Shown: positions 17,960 to 26,875 of the stretch, one piece after another | How positions within the stretch are numbered: position 1 is the first letter of the stretch | Layout of the letters: the number at the start of each line of letters is the position of its first letter | Assembly: GCA_027592025.1 (NCBI GenBank) | Contig: JAQCIQ010000004.1 | Coordinates: 62,001 to 126,000 of the forward strand | From: Bacteroidota bacterium | GTDB taxonomy: Bacteria; Bacteroidota; Bacteroidia; Flavobacteriales; Flavobacteriaceae | Length of the DNA stretch: 64,000 bases | Direction: 5' to 3' | The notes under the pieces: model-generated | Databases searched by the model: none | Seen by the model: only the letters and a program-made list of their open reading frames with translations | What the model was told of the DNA's origin: nothing | Program-made: the position numbers and the translations under genes

Positions 17960-18966
17960 TTGTCCTTATTTCGGGTGGTAAAATCCTTGTGCTCTTTGCG
18001 AAGCAGTTGTTCCTTTGGTAACGCCGCGAAATAATTAAAAGTATTTGCAATACCAACCTTTCTCGAGATGATAGGCTTCCAATCTAAAATATCTTGAGCC
18101 AAGCTAATGTCTGGCTGACGCTGAAGGGGGTCGTTTTCAGTCAATGCCATGTACCTCAGTTTGCTCTTGCTTTTGGAGAGTTCTAAGATTTCATGAGCGA
18201 AATCAAGGATTGTCAACTCATCCGGATTACCCAAATTGACTGGCTCAACATAATTGGAAAACAGCAATCTGTATAACCCTTCAATCATATCGTCGACATA
18301 ACAGAAGGATCTGGTTTGCTTGCCATCTCCAAAAACAGTGAGATTTTCGCCTCGCAAAGCCTGTCCAATAAACGCAGGCACAACACGCCCGTCGTTCAGG
18401 CGCATTCTCGGTCCATAGGTGTTAAAGATTCGGGCTATTCTCGTTTCTAAGCCGTGAACCCTGTGATAGGCCATGACTAAAGATTCTTGGAATCGCTTTG
18501 CCTCATCATATACTCCTCTTGGTCCAATGGTGTTGACATTTCCAAAATAGCTTTCGGATTGAGGGTGAACCAAAGGATCTCCGTAGACTTCTGAGGTAGA
18601 AGCAATTAAAATGCGGGCGCCCTTTGCTTTGGCCAATCCGAGTAAATTGTGAGTGCCTAGCGATCCTACTTTAAGAGTTTGTATTGGAATTTTGACATAG
18701 TCGATTGGACTTGCAGGAGATGCAAAATGCATGATATAATCAAGAGGCCCTTCAATTTGAATAAAATTGGTAATGTCGTGTTCGATGAATACAAAATTTG
18801 GATTTCTACTCAGGTGTTCCAAATTTGCTTGGTGACCGGTAATAAAATTGTCCATCCCAATTACCTGAAACCCTTCTGAAACAAAACGGTCGCAAAGGTG
18901 TGAGCCCAAAAACCCGGCAGCACCAGTAATCAAAACACGTTGACTCTCGTTTTTCAATAGTTCCAT
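17956..18966 (-). CDS. UDP-glucuronate decarboxylase (UDP-xylose synthase), SDR family
   Basis: A 336-residue extended short-chain dehydrogenase that converts UDP-glucuronate to UDP-xylose. The NAD-binding [12 protein letters not shown] is at residues 15-26, and the catalytic Tyr/Lys pair is in YDEAK. Family hallmarks include [32 protein letters not shown] and [19 protein letters not shown]. It follows ugd with no spacing (TAA then ATG), and the two enzymes make consecutive steps UDP-Glc to UDP-GlcA to UDP-Xyl. The polymer therefore probably contains xylose and/or glucuronate. Confidence 0.93.
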   Translation of the reverse strand: MELLKNESQRVLITGAAGFLGSHLCDRFVSEGFQVIGMDNFITGHQANLEHLSRNPNFVFIEHDITNFIQIEGPLDYIMHFASPASPIDYVKIPIQTLKVGSLGTHNLLGLAKAKGARILIASTSEVYGDPLVHPQSESYFGNVNTIGPRGVYDEAKRFQESLVMAYHRVHGLETRIARIFNTYGPRMRLNDGRVVPAFIGQALRGENLTVFGDGKQTRSFCYVDDMIEGLYRLLFSNYVEPVNLGNPDELTILDFAHEILELSKSKSKLRYMALTENDPLQRQPDISLAQDILDWKPIISRKVGIANTFNYFAALPKEQLLRKEHKDFTTRNKDK

Positions 18967-20283
18967 TTATTGGGGTTGAACCAAGGCTCTGCCAATTGAG
19001 CTGTAGTAAAAACCTTCCTCTTGTAAGGTAATCGTATCATATAAGTTTCTTCCATCAAAAATGGCTGGATAGGCCATTAGGCTTTTTATACGGGAGAAGT
19101 CTGGAGATCGGAAAATACTCCATTCTGTGCATATCACCAAAGCATCCGCCCCGTTTACAGCCTCGTAAATATTTTGACAGTAATCAATTTTACTTTGGTA
19201 AATTTTTTCAACATTGGTCATGGCTTCAGGGTCATGAACTTGAATTTTAGCTCCCAATTTCAGCAGCTCATCAATCATCAATAAGGCGGGGGCTTCTCGT
19301 ATGTCATCTGTTTCGGGTTTGAACGCCAATCCCCATATTGCTATTGTTTTGCCTTTGAGCTGCCCTTTGAAAAAAGCATCTAACCTGGGCAAAAGAACAG
19401 TCCTCTGGTGGTCGTTGGTCTTAATAACCGCTTCTAGTATATTGAAATTGTAGTCTACTTCTTGACCCGAATAGAAAAGTGCCTTGACGTCTTTTGGAAA
19501 ACAAGATCCCCCATACCCGATACCAGGAAACAAAAATCGCTTGCCTATTCGAGAATCTGTGCCGACTCCTCTTCTGACCATGTCCACATCGGCGCCTACT
19601 TTTTCGCAAAAGTTGGCAATCTCATTCATAAAGGTAATTTTTGTGGCTAAAAAGGAATTGGCTGCATATTTGGTCAACTCTGACGATTTTTCATCCATCA
19701 CCAAAATTGGATTGCCTGATCGAACAAAAGGGCGGTACAACTGCTTCATCAAATCAACTGCCCTTTCCGATTGGGATCCGATTATGATGCGTTCTGGCTT
19801 CAGAAAATCTTCAACAGCAAAGCCTTCTCTAAGAAACTCAGGATTAGAAACCACATCAAAAGCAATGTCAGTTTGCTCTTTTACCACTTCCCTGACTTTG
19901 TCGGCCGTCCCAACAGGAACGGTGCTTTTATTGACTATCACTTTGTAGCTGTCCATCTGCTGGCCAATTGCTTCACTGACTTTTAGCACATAAGACAAGT
20001 CCGCAAATCCATTTCCGCCATCAGGGGTCGGTAGGGCTAACATGATGATATCCGAGTGGTCTAGCCCTTCTTTGAGATTTGTAGAAAACCTCAACCTTCC
20101 AGATAGAATATTTCTCTGGAATAACTGGTCCAAATGAGGCTCATAAATGGGTAATTTGCCCTCAGACATGGTATTTACCTTATCGACATTATTGTCCACA
20201 CAAAGCACCTCAACGCCTGTTTCAGCCATGCAAGTGCCAGTAACTAAACCAACATAACCCGTCCCAACAACAGTAAGTTTCAT
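18967..20283 (-). CDS. ugd: UDP-glucose 6-dehydrogenase
   Basis: Oxidises UDP-glucose to UDP-glucuronate using two NAD+; 438 residues. It has the N-terminal Rossmann motif VVGTGYVGLVTGTCMAETG, the middle dimer helix (KYAANSFLATKITFMNEIANF), the catalytic Cys in GYGGSCFPKDVKAL, and a C-terminal UDP-binding domain (WGLAFKPETDDIREAPA). All expected residues are present. It supplies the decarboxylase encoded immediately downstream. The 60-bp gap to the GT4 gene upstream is one of the larger gaps in the operon. Confidence 0.96.
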   Translation of the reverse strand: MKLTVVGTGYVGLVTGTCMAETGVEVLCVDNNVDKVNTMSEGKLPIYEPHLDQLFQRNILSGRLRFSTNLKEGLDHSDIIMLALPTPDGGNGFADLSYVLKVSEAIGQQMDSYKVIVNKSTVPVGTADKVREVVKEQTDIAFDVVSNPEFLREGFAVEDFLKPERIIIGSQSERAVDLMKQLYRPFVRSGNPILVMDEKSSELTKYAANSFLATKITFMNEIANFCEKVGADVDMVRRGVGTDSRIGKRFLFPGIGYGGSCFPKDVKALFYSGQEVDYNFNILEAVIKTNDHQRTVLLPRLDAFFKGQLKGKTIAIWGLAFKPETDDIREAPALLMIDELLKLGAKIQVHDPEAMTNVEKIYQSKIDYCQNIYEAVNGADALVICTEWSIFRSPDFSRIKSLMAYPAIFDGRNLYDTITLQEEGFYYSSIGRALVQPQ

Positions 20284-20343
20284 AGAGATGCATTTTCTAA
20301 TTGAAAAACAAAAATAAGGAAGTTCAATGGTTTGGCTTGCGGA

Positions 20344-21453
20344 TTATTGAGATTTGAAGCTTTGCCACTTGTCCATGACAAATTTCTCGAATTTTTCTTT
20401 AAAGCTATTTGTTCCAAATTGCAGGGCATGTTCTCGGATTTGGTATGGGTCGAAGGTCTCCTTTTCAAATTGTTCAAGGGCTCTACCCACTGCTTTTGAA
20501 GACTGTTCTTCAAAAAACAATCCTGAAACTTTTTGTTTTACGGTCTCCAACAAACCTCCCTTGGCAAAGGCAATAACAGGGACTCCGCATGACATGGCTT
20601 CTACTGGAACAATCCCAAAATCTTCTTCCGCCGCATAGACAAATGCCCTAGCATGTTGCATCAAATCTTTTAAGTGGGAAGAATCTACAAACCCCTTAAA
20701 TTGGACGTTTTGACCGGCGATTTTTTTGAGTTTTTTTTCTTCTGGACCGCTCCCAGCGACGACCAACTCGAGATCAGGACGATTGTTAAATGCCTCTATG
20801 ATTATACTCATCCTTTTATAGGAAACCATTCTTGAGGCCGTAAAAAAATACTCTCCTTTAAACGGGCTCAATTCGTAGAAATCTGTGTCAACAGGGGGGA
20901 AAATCACCTCAGCCTTTCGTTTGTAAATTCTTAGAATGCGTTGAACAACATTATTAGAATTAGCTACAAAGTGAGTTACCCCTGGTGTGGTTCTTTGATC
21001 CCATCGTCTCAGTCTTTGAAGCACAAAATTGACATAAGCTCTTTTTATACTCCCCTTTTTGTAATCTTGGATGTACTGATCGTATAAATCATAGGCATAC
21101 CGCATTGGAGAATGGCAATAGCATATGTGCAATTGATTGCTATTCACTCTAATCCCTTTGGCAACTGCAGCGGAAGAACTGATAATGACATCGTAGGACG
21201 ACAAATCAAAACGCTCAATAGCATAAGGGAATAACTGTAAAAATTTCCTATGGTTTTGTCGAACCGAGGGAAAACACTGAATAAAGCTTGTGGCCACTTT
21301 TTTGCCCTTCAAAATGTCATTTCTATCCTTTTCCGACAAAAAATCTATCAGTGCGTAGTGGGAAATGTCAGGCCAAATTTCATTGATAGCACGCACCACT
21401 TTTTCTGCGCCACCATTGACGTAATACCAGTCATGAACCAACGCAATTTTCAT
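20344..21453 (-). CDS. Glycosyltransferase family 4 (WbaZ-like)
   Basis: A 369-residue retaining GT-B transferase. The N-terminus MKIALVHDWYYVNGGAEKVV and the HICYCHSPMRYAYDLYDQY segment are typical of WbaZ/mannosyltransferase-like enzymes. The C-terminal domain has the GT4 E-x7-E motif in EDFGIVPVEAMSCGVPVIAF. It starts exactly after the stop of the next GT4 gene. It likely adds one sugar of the repeat unit on the inner membrane; donor and linkage are unknown. Confidence 0.92.
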   Translation of the reverse strand: MKIALVHDWYYVNGGAEKVVRAINEIWPDISHYALIDFLSEKDRNDILKGKKVATSFIQCFPSVRQNHRKFLQLFPYAIERFDLSSYDVIISSSAAVAKGIRVNSNQLHICYCHSPMRYAYDLYDQYIQDYKKGSIKRAYVNFVLQRLRRWDQRTTPGVTHFVANSNNVVQRILRIYKRKAEVIFPPVDTDFYELSPFKGEYFFTASRMVSYKRMSIIIEAFNNRPDLELVVAGSGPEEKKLKKIAGQNVQFKGFVDSSHLKDLMQHARAFVYAAEEDFGIVPVEAMSCGVPVIAFAKGGLLETVKQKVSGLFFEEQSSKAVGRALEQFEKETFDPYQIREHALQFGTNSFKEKFEKFVMDKWQSFKSQ

Positions 21454-22530
21454 TTATTCGAATTGTTGAATGTTCTTGATCACTTCCTCAATCTTCAAGG
21501 CTGAGCGCTCCCAAGTAAAATTTTGAAGTAATTCGTTAACTCTCTGCCTTCTCTTAGTGCTTTGATCATTAACTGCCATAGACAGGCTATTGGCGATGGC
21601 ATCGGCATCATGAGGGTTTACAAAAAAAACTGCCCCTTCGAATATTTCTTTATGCACTTCGATATCTGAACACACCACAGGGGTATGATGAGACAATGCT
21701 TCAAGTATTGGGAGTCCAAAACCTTCGTAAAGGGATAGGTTCAAAAAGGCTGATGAAGAGGCGTAAAGGTTGTTTAATTCCTGATCAATAACTCTTCCTA
21801 AAGAAATGATGTCCGAACTGAACTCAAGGGCCCTTTGCTTTTCAAACACGCGATCCTTATCCCCTACCAAAAAAAGTTTATACGCTCCATGATTAATTTG
21901 GTTGAATTTATTGAAGGCCAAAATCAAAAGATCCAAATTTTTTCTCATGCTTGAAGACGCAACCGACAAGATAAACGGTTGATCAGATGGCAGTTTTTGC
22001 TCCTTTGGAGGCCATTTTTTTGCTCCGTTTGGAATAATCTCGATCTGTTGTTCATCGAGATAAGGATAGTGGCGCCTCAATCTACCTTTAGAAAAAACAC
22101 TAACTGTAAGCACCTTTTTTGACGATCTGACGATTTTTGGCATCAGCAGTCGATAAACGGTTCTGAATTTCCAACTGAAATTTCCAGACATGTCTTCATA
22201 GGCCAAATCATGAATTGTTACAATCTTGTTGGAGTAACAAACAGGCGCCATGTTACATAAATTTAATAACAATGGCTTGTTTTGTCTTCTCAAAAATAAA
22301 GGCAACTCAATTTGCTCCCAAAAATATCCCGAAAACTGTCCAATAGAGACGACCTCTAGTTCTCTGCCAATGTCGTGGTGCAGAATTCCCTTTGGGGCGA
22401 TAAAAACAACCCTGGAACCGTAGCGGGTTCTAAGCTCTTTGGATATTTCAATTGCAAATCGCTGCACGCCCGTTAGGCGTTGCATCAAAAACCTGGCATT
22501 GATATATATTTTATCGTTTTGTATAGACAT
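21454..22530 (-). CDS. Glycosyltransferase family 4 (second)
   Basis: A 358-residue GT-B transferase beginning at the ATG at 22530 (MSIQNDKIYINARFLMQRLTGVQRFA); the longer frame would sit further inside the ligase gene. GVQRFAIEI and VTIHDLAYEDM are found in MtfB-type mannosyltransferases, and the E-x7-E motif is in EGFGLPILEALSHHTPVVCSD. It overlaps the end of the ligase gene by 20 bp. It probably adds another sugar to the lipid-linked repeat. Confidence 0.92.
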   Translation of the reverse strand: MSIQNDKIYINARFLMQRLTGVQRFAIEISKELRTRYGSRVVFIAPKGILHHDIGRELEVVSIGQFSGYFWEQIELPLFLRRQNKPLLLNLCNMAPVCYSNKIVTIHDLAYEDMSGNFSWKFRTVYRLLMPKIVRSSKKVLTVSVFSKGRLRRHYPYLDEQQIEIIPNGAKKWPPKEQKLPSDQPFILSVASSSMRKNLDLLILAFNKFNQINHGAYKLFLVGDKDRVFEKQRALEFSSDIISLGRVIDQELNNLYASSSAFLNLSLYEGFGLPILEALSHHTPVVCSDIEVHKEIFEGAVFFVNPHDADAIANSLSMAVNDQSTKRRQRVNELLQNFTWERSALKIEEVIKNIQQFE

Positions 22531-23791
22531 AAAAGGCTGTAAAAGTCGCAAAAAAATGAATGCCATCAGAGCGCACCAAGATATTCTCTGTAAGCATAAA
22601 TAAAATCGCTATCAAAAACACTGCAAAACCATCTTTTGATTGCAATTTTAACAATCTGCGGCTCAATGCAAACAACTGCAAAACAAACAACGCCAGCCCA
22701 ATAATACCCGCAGTCGCCCAAAAATGAAGGTATTGATTGTGAGTGTTGTATTGATCCCACGTGAAAACAGGCGCGTCATAATTGTTCTTATAACACAGGT
22801 CTAGGCTTGGCTGTATGTCACCAACGCCTGTGCCAGACCATGGGTTGTTCTCAATGGTTTCGACAGCACAGCGCCATGTAGCCAAACGGACATTGGAAGA
22901 ATTGTAATGAGCAATGTGGTCTGAAGTAATGCTTGGATTGAATCCTTCTGCAATCTCTTTGAATCTGGGGTGGTTAGCCATGAACCAAAGTCCTGCGATC
23001 AGGACTCCAAATACAATAAACTGCCAACGACGTGCGCTAATTTGAGTAAACAAAGAGATGAATAATACCAAAACCACGGCTATTTGACCCATTCTTGAAC
23101 CAATAAAGTAAACCCATCCAAAGACAAGGATGATCAAAATGAGATAATACCATTTTTTGGTGAGCCACAACAATGGTTCTTTAGCTAAAAAATAAACTGA
23201 TGTCACAAGCCAAAGAGCCTGATAAGTAGGGTGTGTTCCAGTGACATCGATAGTAAATTCCCTTAGTCTGTGTCCCGTCACTCTGTCAACAAGAAAGTCC
23301 GGGACAGAAGGCAACAAGTCTAAGTTAAAGGCTATAACTTCTGACTCCGTTATTGGTCCAAACAATTGATTCCATTGAAGCCCAATTCTCACGAGCTGAT
23401 AAAACACCAACAAAAAAGTTGAAGCAATGAACACGACCACAAAGCGTTTTAATAAAACACTTGTTAGTTGATCCCTTAATAAGAAAAAAGCTAGAGGCAG
23501 CAATATTAAGGGGGCCAGCTGACCCAGTTCATTGAAACCTTTGTCCAAATTCTGAGTTACAATCAACGAAAAGACCAAGCCTAAATAAGCTAAGCAAAAT
23601 AAGACAGTAAATAGTCTCCATTCCGATTTGCTAATTTTCCGAAATTCTAATAGTGCGACGATCAACAACAAGATGACGCTAGCACTTCTGGCAAAGAAAG
23701 GCATGATTGGAAAAGCTGCTGATAACAATACTGCAGCTTGAAGAAATCCTCCGGTTTTCCAAAACTCCGCTTGCCCTATTCTAACAGTCAT
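22511..23791 (-). CDS. O-antigen ligase family membrane protein
   Basis: A 426-residue polytopic protein with about 11 membrane segments and a large periplasmic loop. That loop (residues about 290-345) contains NNPWSGTGVGDIQPSLDLCYKNN and YNTHNQYLHFWATAGIIGL, the Wzy_C/ligase-superfamily pattern with the conserved His in HNQYL. It could be the ligase that attaches the finished chain or the polymerase that joins repeats. It overlaps its upstream neighbour by 11 bp and its downstream neighbour by 20 bp. Confidence 0.85.
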   Translation of the reverse strand: MTVRIGQAEFWKTGGFLQAAVLLSAAFPIMPFFARSASVILLLIVALLEFRKISKSEWRLFTVLFCLAYLGLVFSLIVTQNLDKGFNELGQLAPLILLPLAFFLLRDQLTSVLLKRFVVVFIASTFLLVFYQLVRIGLQWNQLFGPITESEVIAFNLDLLPSVPDFLVDRVTGHRLREFTIDVTGTHPTYQALWLVTSVYFLAKEPLLWLTKKWYYLILIILVFGWVYFIGSRMGQIAVVLVLFISLFTQISARRWQFIVFGVLIAGLWFMANHPRFKEIAEGFNPSITSDHIAHYNSSNVRLATWRCAVETIENNPWSGTGVGDIQPSLDLCYKNNYDAPVFTWDQYNTHNQYLHFWATAGIIGLALFVLQLFALSRRLLKLQSKDGFAVFLIAILFMLTENILVRSDGIHFFATFTAFYVYTKR

Positions 23792-24941
23792 CGGCTGCTG
23801 GTTTTAATTTTAAAAATAAAAACGGGAATAATAACAGAAAACTATAGCTCTGCGTAAGGGTAGTGAACAAGCCAGAAACAAAAAATCCAACCGCAACGAC
23901 TGACAACAATCGATAAGCCATGACTCTTTCGAAAAAGAAATTAAAGGCCAGTATGATGCCAATTATTCCGCTGCTCAGAAACAAATAAATCCAATAACTG
24001 TCCAAAACTTTTGAGAACCAACCCAATTCTGAGGCTTGTCCGACGGTTCCTATACGTCCTCCAAAAAACCAACTGAAATCGGATTGATGAATGATGTCAT
24101 TCCAAAACTCGAATCGCATCAACAGCGATTCTGGTGAAAAGACCTTTTTTTGAAAGAGAATCCAAAAGGCAGGAACCAACAACAAGAAAAAGATATAGTA
24201 ATATTTTATCAAGAATTTCAACACTTTTTGCCCTGTCAAAAGGTAATACAGCACATAAATAACCAATGGTACGTAGGCAGTTCTGGACAATGCCACTAGG
24301 GTCAGAAGCAAAGCGGCTCCAATGAACAACTTGGACGCTTTATGCCTGATAAAAATAAAAAAGGAAAGCACAGCGAAGAGTCCTAAATCGGCAAATTGGC
24401 CAACCAAACCTGGAGACCTCCAAAAATCATAGAATGTAGATATCGTGAAAAAATATTTGGGGTCCTTTGGCCAAAAGTAACGCCCCGTCAAGGTTTTCAT
24501 ATAAACTTCGGGCCCGACCATATAAGTGTAAAAAACCGCAGCCAGATTAAGAATCACCAAGACAAACAAAAGACGGTTAATCGCCTTTATGTCAGATTTA
24601 GAAATGTGCGTGTTTTCGGCTAACAGGACCAAAGCAAAAAGCAAGACCAACTCCCTAAAAGCATAAAACACAGAAGACGCTTCTATCCCTGAAATGGCGG
24701 CTGTAACAAGCAAAGCCAATAAATAAGCAATCAAGACAACGTCAAAGACTTTTAAAACAAAATTTTTGTTTTTATACAGCAAGACAAAGGTGAACAACAT
24801 CAGTATGGCTGAAGGAGGAACAGCTGATTTCAAACCGCCATTTCCGAGCCAACTGAACAGGTAAAAATTTAGCATACCCTGAGTGCTCAAGATGCATAGC
24901 ATCAAGCTCAATACCACTACTTTCTGCACGCTAATATTCAT
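23781..24941 (-). CDS. Putative O-antigen/exopolysaccharide polymerase (Wzy-like)
   Basis: A 386-residue polytopic protein with about 11 hydrophobic helices and an Arg-bearing loop around FYDFWRSPGLVGQFADLGLF, a pattern seen in Wzy-type polymerases, which diverge strongly in sequence. I infer Wzy from topology and operon position rather than from a firm motif. With the ligase-type gene next to it, the locus has two enzymes of this superfamily, consistent with one polymerase and one ligase. Confidence 0.7.
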   Translation of the reverse strand: MNISVQKVVVLSLMLCILSTQGMLNFYLFSWLGNGGLKSAVPPSAILMLFTFVLLYKNKNFVLKVFDVVLIAYLLALLVTAAISGIEASSVFYAFRELVLLFALVLLAENTHISKSDIKAINRLLFVLVILNLAAVFYTYMVGPEVYMKTLTGRYFWPKDPKYFFTISTFYDFWRSPGLVGQFADLGLFAVLSFFIFIRHKASKLFIGAALLLTLVALSRTAYVPLVIYVLYYLLTGQKVLKFLIKYYYIFFLLLVPAFWILFQKKVFSPESLLMRFEFWNDIIHQSDFSWFFGGRIGTVGQASELGWFSKVLDSYWIYLFLSSGIIGIILAFNFFFERVMAYRLLSVVAVGFFVSGLFTTLTQSYSFLLLFPFLFLKLKPAADDC

Positions 24942-24968
24942 TCAAGCTGCTTCCTAATTTGATTATTG

Positions 24969-25733
24969 TTAACCTGCCAAGGCACTGTATTTGGGTCGGT
25001 TGACCGACAGCGGCTGCTTTTCTTTTGGAGCCACTCGAATATCAGCCTCGGGCAGTAATTTTCTTGCCAAACCGAACCATGTCATCACCTCCTTTCCTGC
25101 AAAGTGAGAAACCCCTTGAGGTAAATCGCCCTTAGTAATGCCTGATAGGATGTGTTGCGCTAGCTTTGGGGCGTATGTTGGGCAACCAATGTATTCGTCA
25201 GTAATCCACAAGATTTGACCTTCGTCTGCTCTAGTTTTGATTTTGGTGTAAAAATTAGACCCAAATTCTGAATATACCCAGGATGTCCTAATGACAGAAT
25301 AGTGGTCACAATTTTGAGCGACCAATTGTTCTCCAAGCAATTTGGATTGACCGTATACGCTCAAAGGATTTGTCAAATCCGTCGGGACATATGGTTCTAA
25401 TTTAGTGCCATCGAAAACATAATCCGTAGAAATTTGAACCAAATGGGTCTTATTCTTTTGAGCTGCTTCGGCCAAATAGCCTGCGGCCAGCCCATTGAGG
25501 AGGTTTGCGGCTTCGGAATTGCTTTCGGCGCCTACCACATTAGTGTATGCCGCACAATTTATGAGATAATCAAAGTGCTTTGAACCGAAAGCCTCTTGTA
25601 TTGATTTGCGATTGGTAACGTCTAATTCGGATCGGTTGAAGAACTTTAAATCCAAATTAGGGAAAAGAGGCGCTATGGCGCGTAAGGATTGTCCGAGTTG
25701 GCCATTGGCGCCTGTGATAGCAATTGAAAGCAT
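24969..25733 (-). CDS. dTDP-4-dehydrorhamnose reductase family protein (RfbD-like)
   Basis: A 254-residue short-chain reductase. The NAD(P) motif is ITGANGQLGQSL, the catalytic Tyr/Lys is in VYGQSKLLGE, and DYLINCAAYTNV and VQISTDYVFDGTKLEPY are family hallmarks. At about 30 residues less than usual it is slightly short, mainly at the C-terminus. No rfbA, rfbB or rfbC lies in the window, so either the dTDP-rhamnose genes are elsewhere or this enzyme reduces a different keto-sugar. It lies second in the polysaccharide operon, 12 bp after the chain-length gene. Confidence 0.85.
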   Translation of the reverse strand: MLSIAITGANGQLGQSLRAIAPLFPNLDLKFFNRSELDVTNRKSIQEAFGSKHFDYLINCAAYTNVVGAESNSEAANLLNGLAAGYLAEAAQKNKTHLVQISTDYVFDGTKLEPYVPTDLTNPLSVYGQSKLLGEQLVAQNCDHYSVIRTSWVYSEFGSNFYTKIKTRADEGQILWITDEYIGCPTYAPKLAQHILSGITKGDLPQGVSHFAGKEVMTWFGLARKLLPEADIRVAPKEKQPLSVNRPKYSALAG

Positions 25734-25745
25734 GAGTGTTGAAGT

Positions 25746-26807
25746 TTATGCCCTATTGGCTTTTTGGTCAATTTTTTCTTTCAAAAATTTATCAAAGCGC
25801 ATGATAGCATAAAACATGCTTAGTGCCAAAAAGGCTAAAACCCCATATTTTACCGAGCCCTTTTTTGTGAACGCGGTTTCTTTATATACCATTTCATCAA
25901 AGGAAGTGATGACGTTAGTAATATTATTGGCAATCAGATTTTTTTCGTTGTTTAGCTGCAGTTCATCCATCAATTGGATTTTCAATTCAACCAACTGTAC
26001 TTCCTTGGTGTTGCGGGTGTTTTCGGTCAAATTAATGGAAGTACCCGACATGTCGTCTGACATGGTGTTTTGCTCTAAGGCTTTCTGCTCGGCTAATAGC
26101 AATGAATCAATTCGGGCCATGGATGTTTTTAGTCCTTCATCAACAAGCGATAAATTCACAGTGCCAATTTGATTTTCCAATTGAAGGATTTTGTTCGAAT
26201 TGAGCGCGTTCAATAAACCACTCTCTATTTTGCTCAGCAACTTTCTGTCGTAAACTGTGGCTTCAATAATATGTCGTCTATATTGGTGCTCTTCGAAATC
26301 ATCTTTGTACTCGGAAAAGGTAATTGATTTTGACACCATAGTAGTGTCCATTTTAAGTCGATAGGCATCAAATGCCAACAACTCTTCTTTAGGATCTACA
26401 ATAGGCTCGATTTTAATCTTTGAAATCATTTCAGCCTCACTGGGTTTGATGTTAAATCTAGAGTGCAGCTGAGAAGTGTCATTTTGTTTTAACAAGGCGG
26501 CTAAATATTCTACCTCGTTATACAACAATTTCCCGCTGCCATAATTCGTCGCAAGAATCATCTTTGAGGCATACCTTGGGCCATCAATATAATCAATATA
26601 GGCTCCGAAAGATGCGCCCAAAAGAGAAATAATTCCAAAAACTAGAAAGCGCTGACGAACGAATAAGATGCCTTCCAAAGCCCAATTGGCCAGTCCAAAC
26701 AACAAGTTTTTAAAGAATCTAAAAACACTCCTAATACCCGCTCCAATAGCATTAAATAATTGGCCTAAATCGACCTCTTCGCTATTATTATTTTTTGATT
26801 GATCCAT
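25746..26807 (-). CDS. Wzz-type chain-length determinant family protein
   Basis: A 353-residue inner-membrane protein with two flanking helices (about residues 48-66 and 328-344) around a long periplasmic coiled-coil-rich domain, the polysaccharide co-polymerase layout. The N-terminal cytosolic tail is longer than usual. There is no tyrosine-kinase domain and no obvious Pro-rich motif at helix 2. It is the first gene of the polysaccharide operon and probably sets chain length with the polymerase. Assignment is by topology and context. Confidence 0.75.
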   Translation of the reverse strand: MDQSKNNNSEEVDLGQLFNAIGAGIRSVFRFFKNLLFGLANWALEGILFVRQRFLVFGIISLLGASFGAYIDYIDGPRYASKMILATNYGSGKLLYNEVEYLAALLKQNDTSQLHSRFNIKPSEAEMISKIKIEPIVDPKEELLAFDAYRLKMDTTMVSKSITFSEYKDDFEEHQYRRHIIEATVYDRKLLSKIESGLLNALNSNKILQLENQIGTVNLSLVDEGLKTSMARIDSLLLAEQKALEQNTMSDDMSGTSINLTENTRNTKEVQLVELKIQLMDELQLNNEKNLIANNITNVITSFDEMVYKETAFTKKGSVKYGVLAFLALSMFYAIMRFDKFLKEKIDQKANRA

Positions 26808-26823
26808 CCTTGAAATGCTTAAA

Positions 26824-26837
26824 GGGGTTGCGACCCC
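26824..26837 (-). terminator. Weak hairpin between GH3 and the polysaccharide operon
   Basis: A short G/C-rich hairpin (GGGGT/ACCCC, 4-nt loop) followed on the minus strand by TTT lies about 40 bp past the GH3 stop. It could terminate GH3 transcripts ahead of the polysaccharide operon. The stem is only 5 bp and the T-run is short, so confidence is low. Confidence 0.35.
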
Positions 26838-26875
26838 CGCTGTTAGTTGTCCAAAATTAAGTGAATTCTACGACT

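Noticed and set aside
19484-19948. 154-codon plus-strand frame inside ugd
   Set aside because: Antisense to a full-length, motif-complete ugd; low-complexity translation without domain signals.
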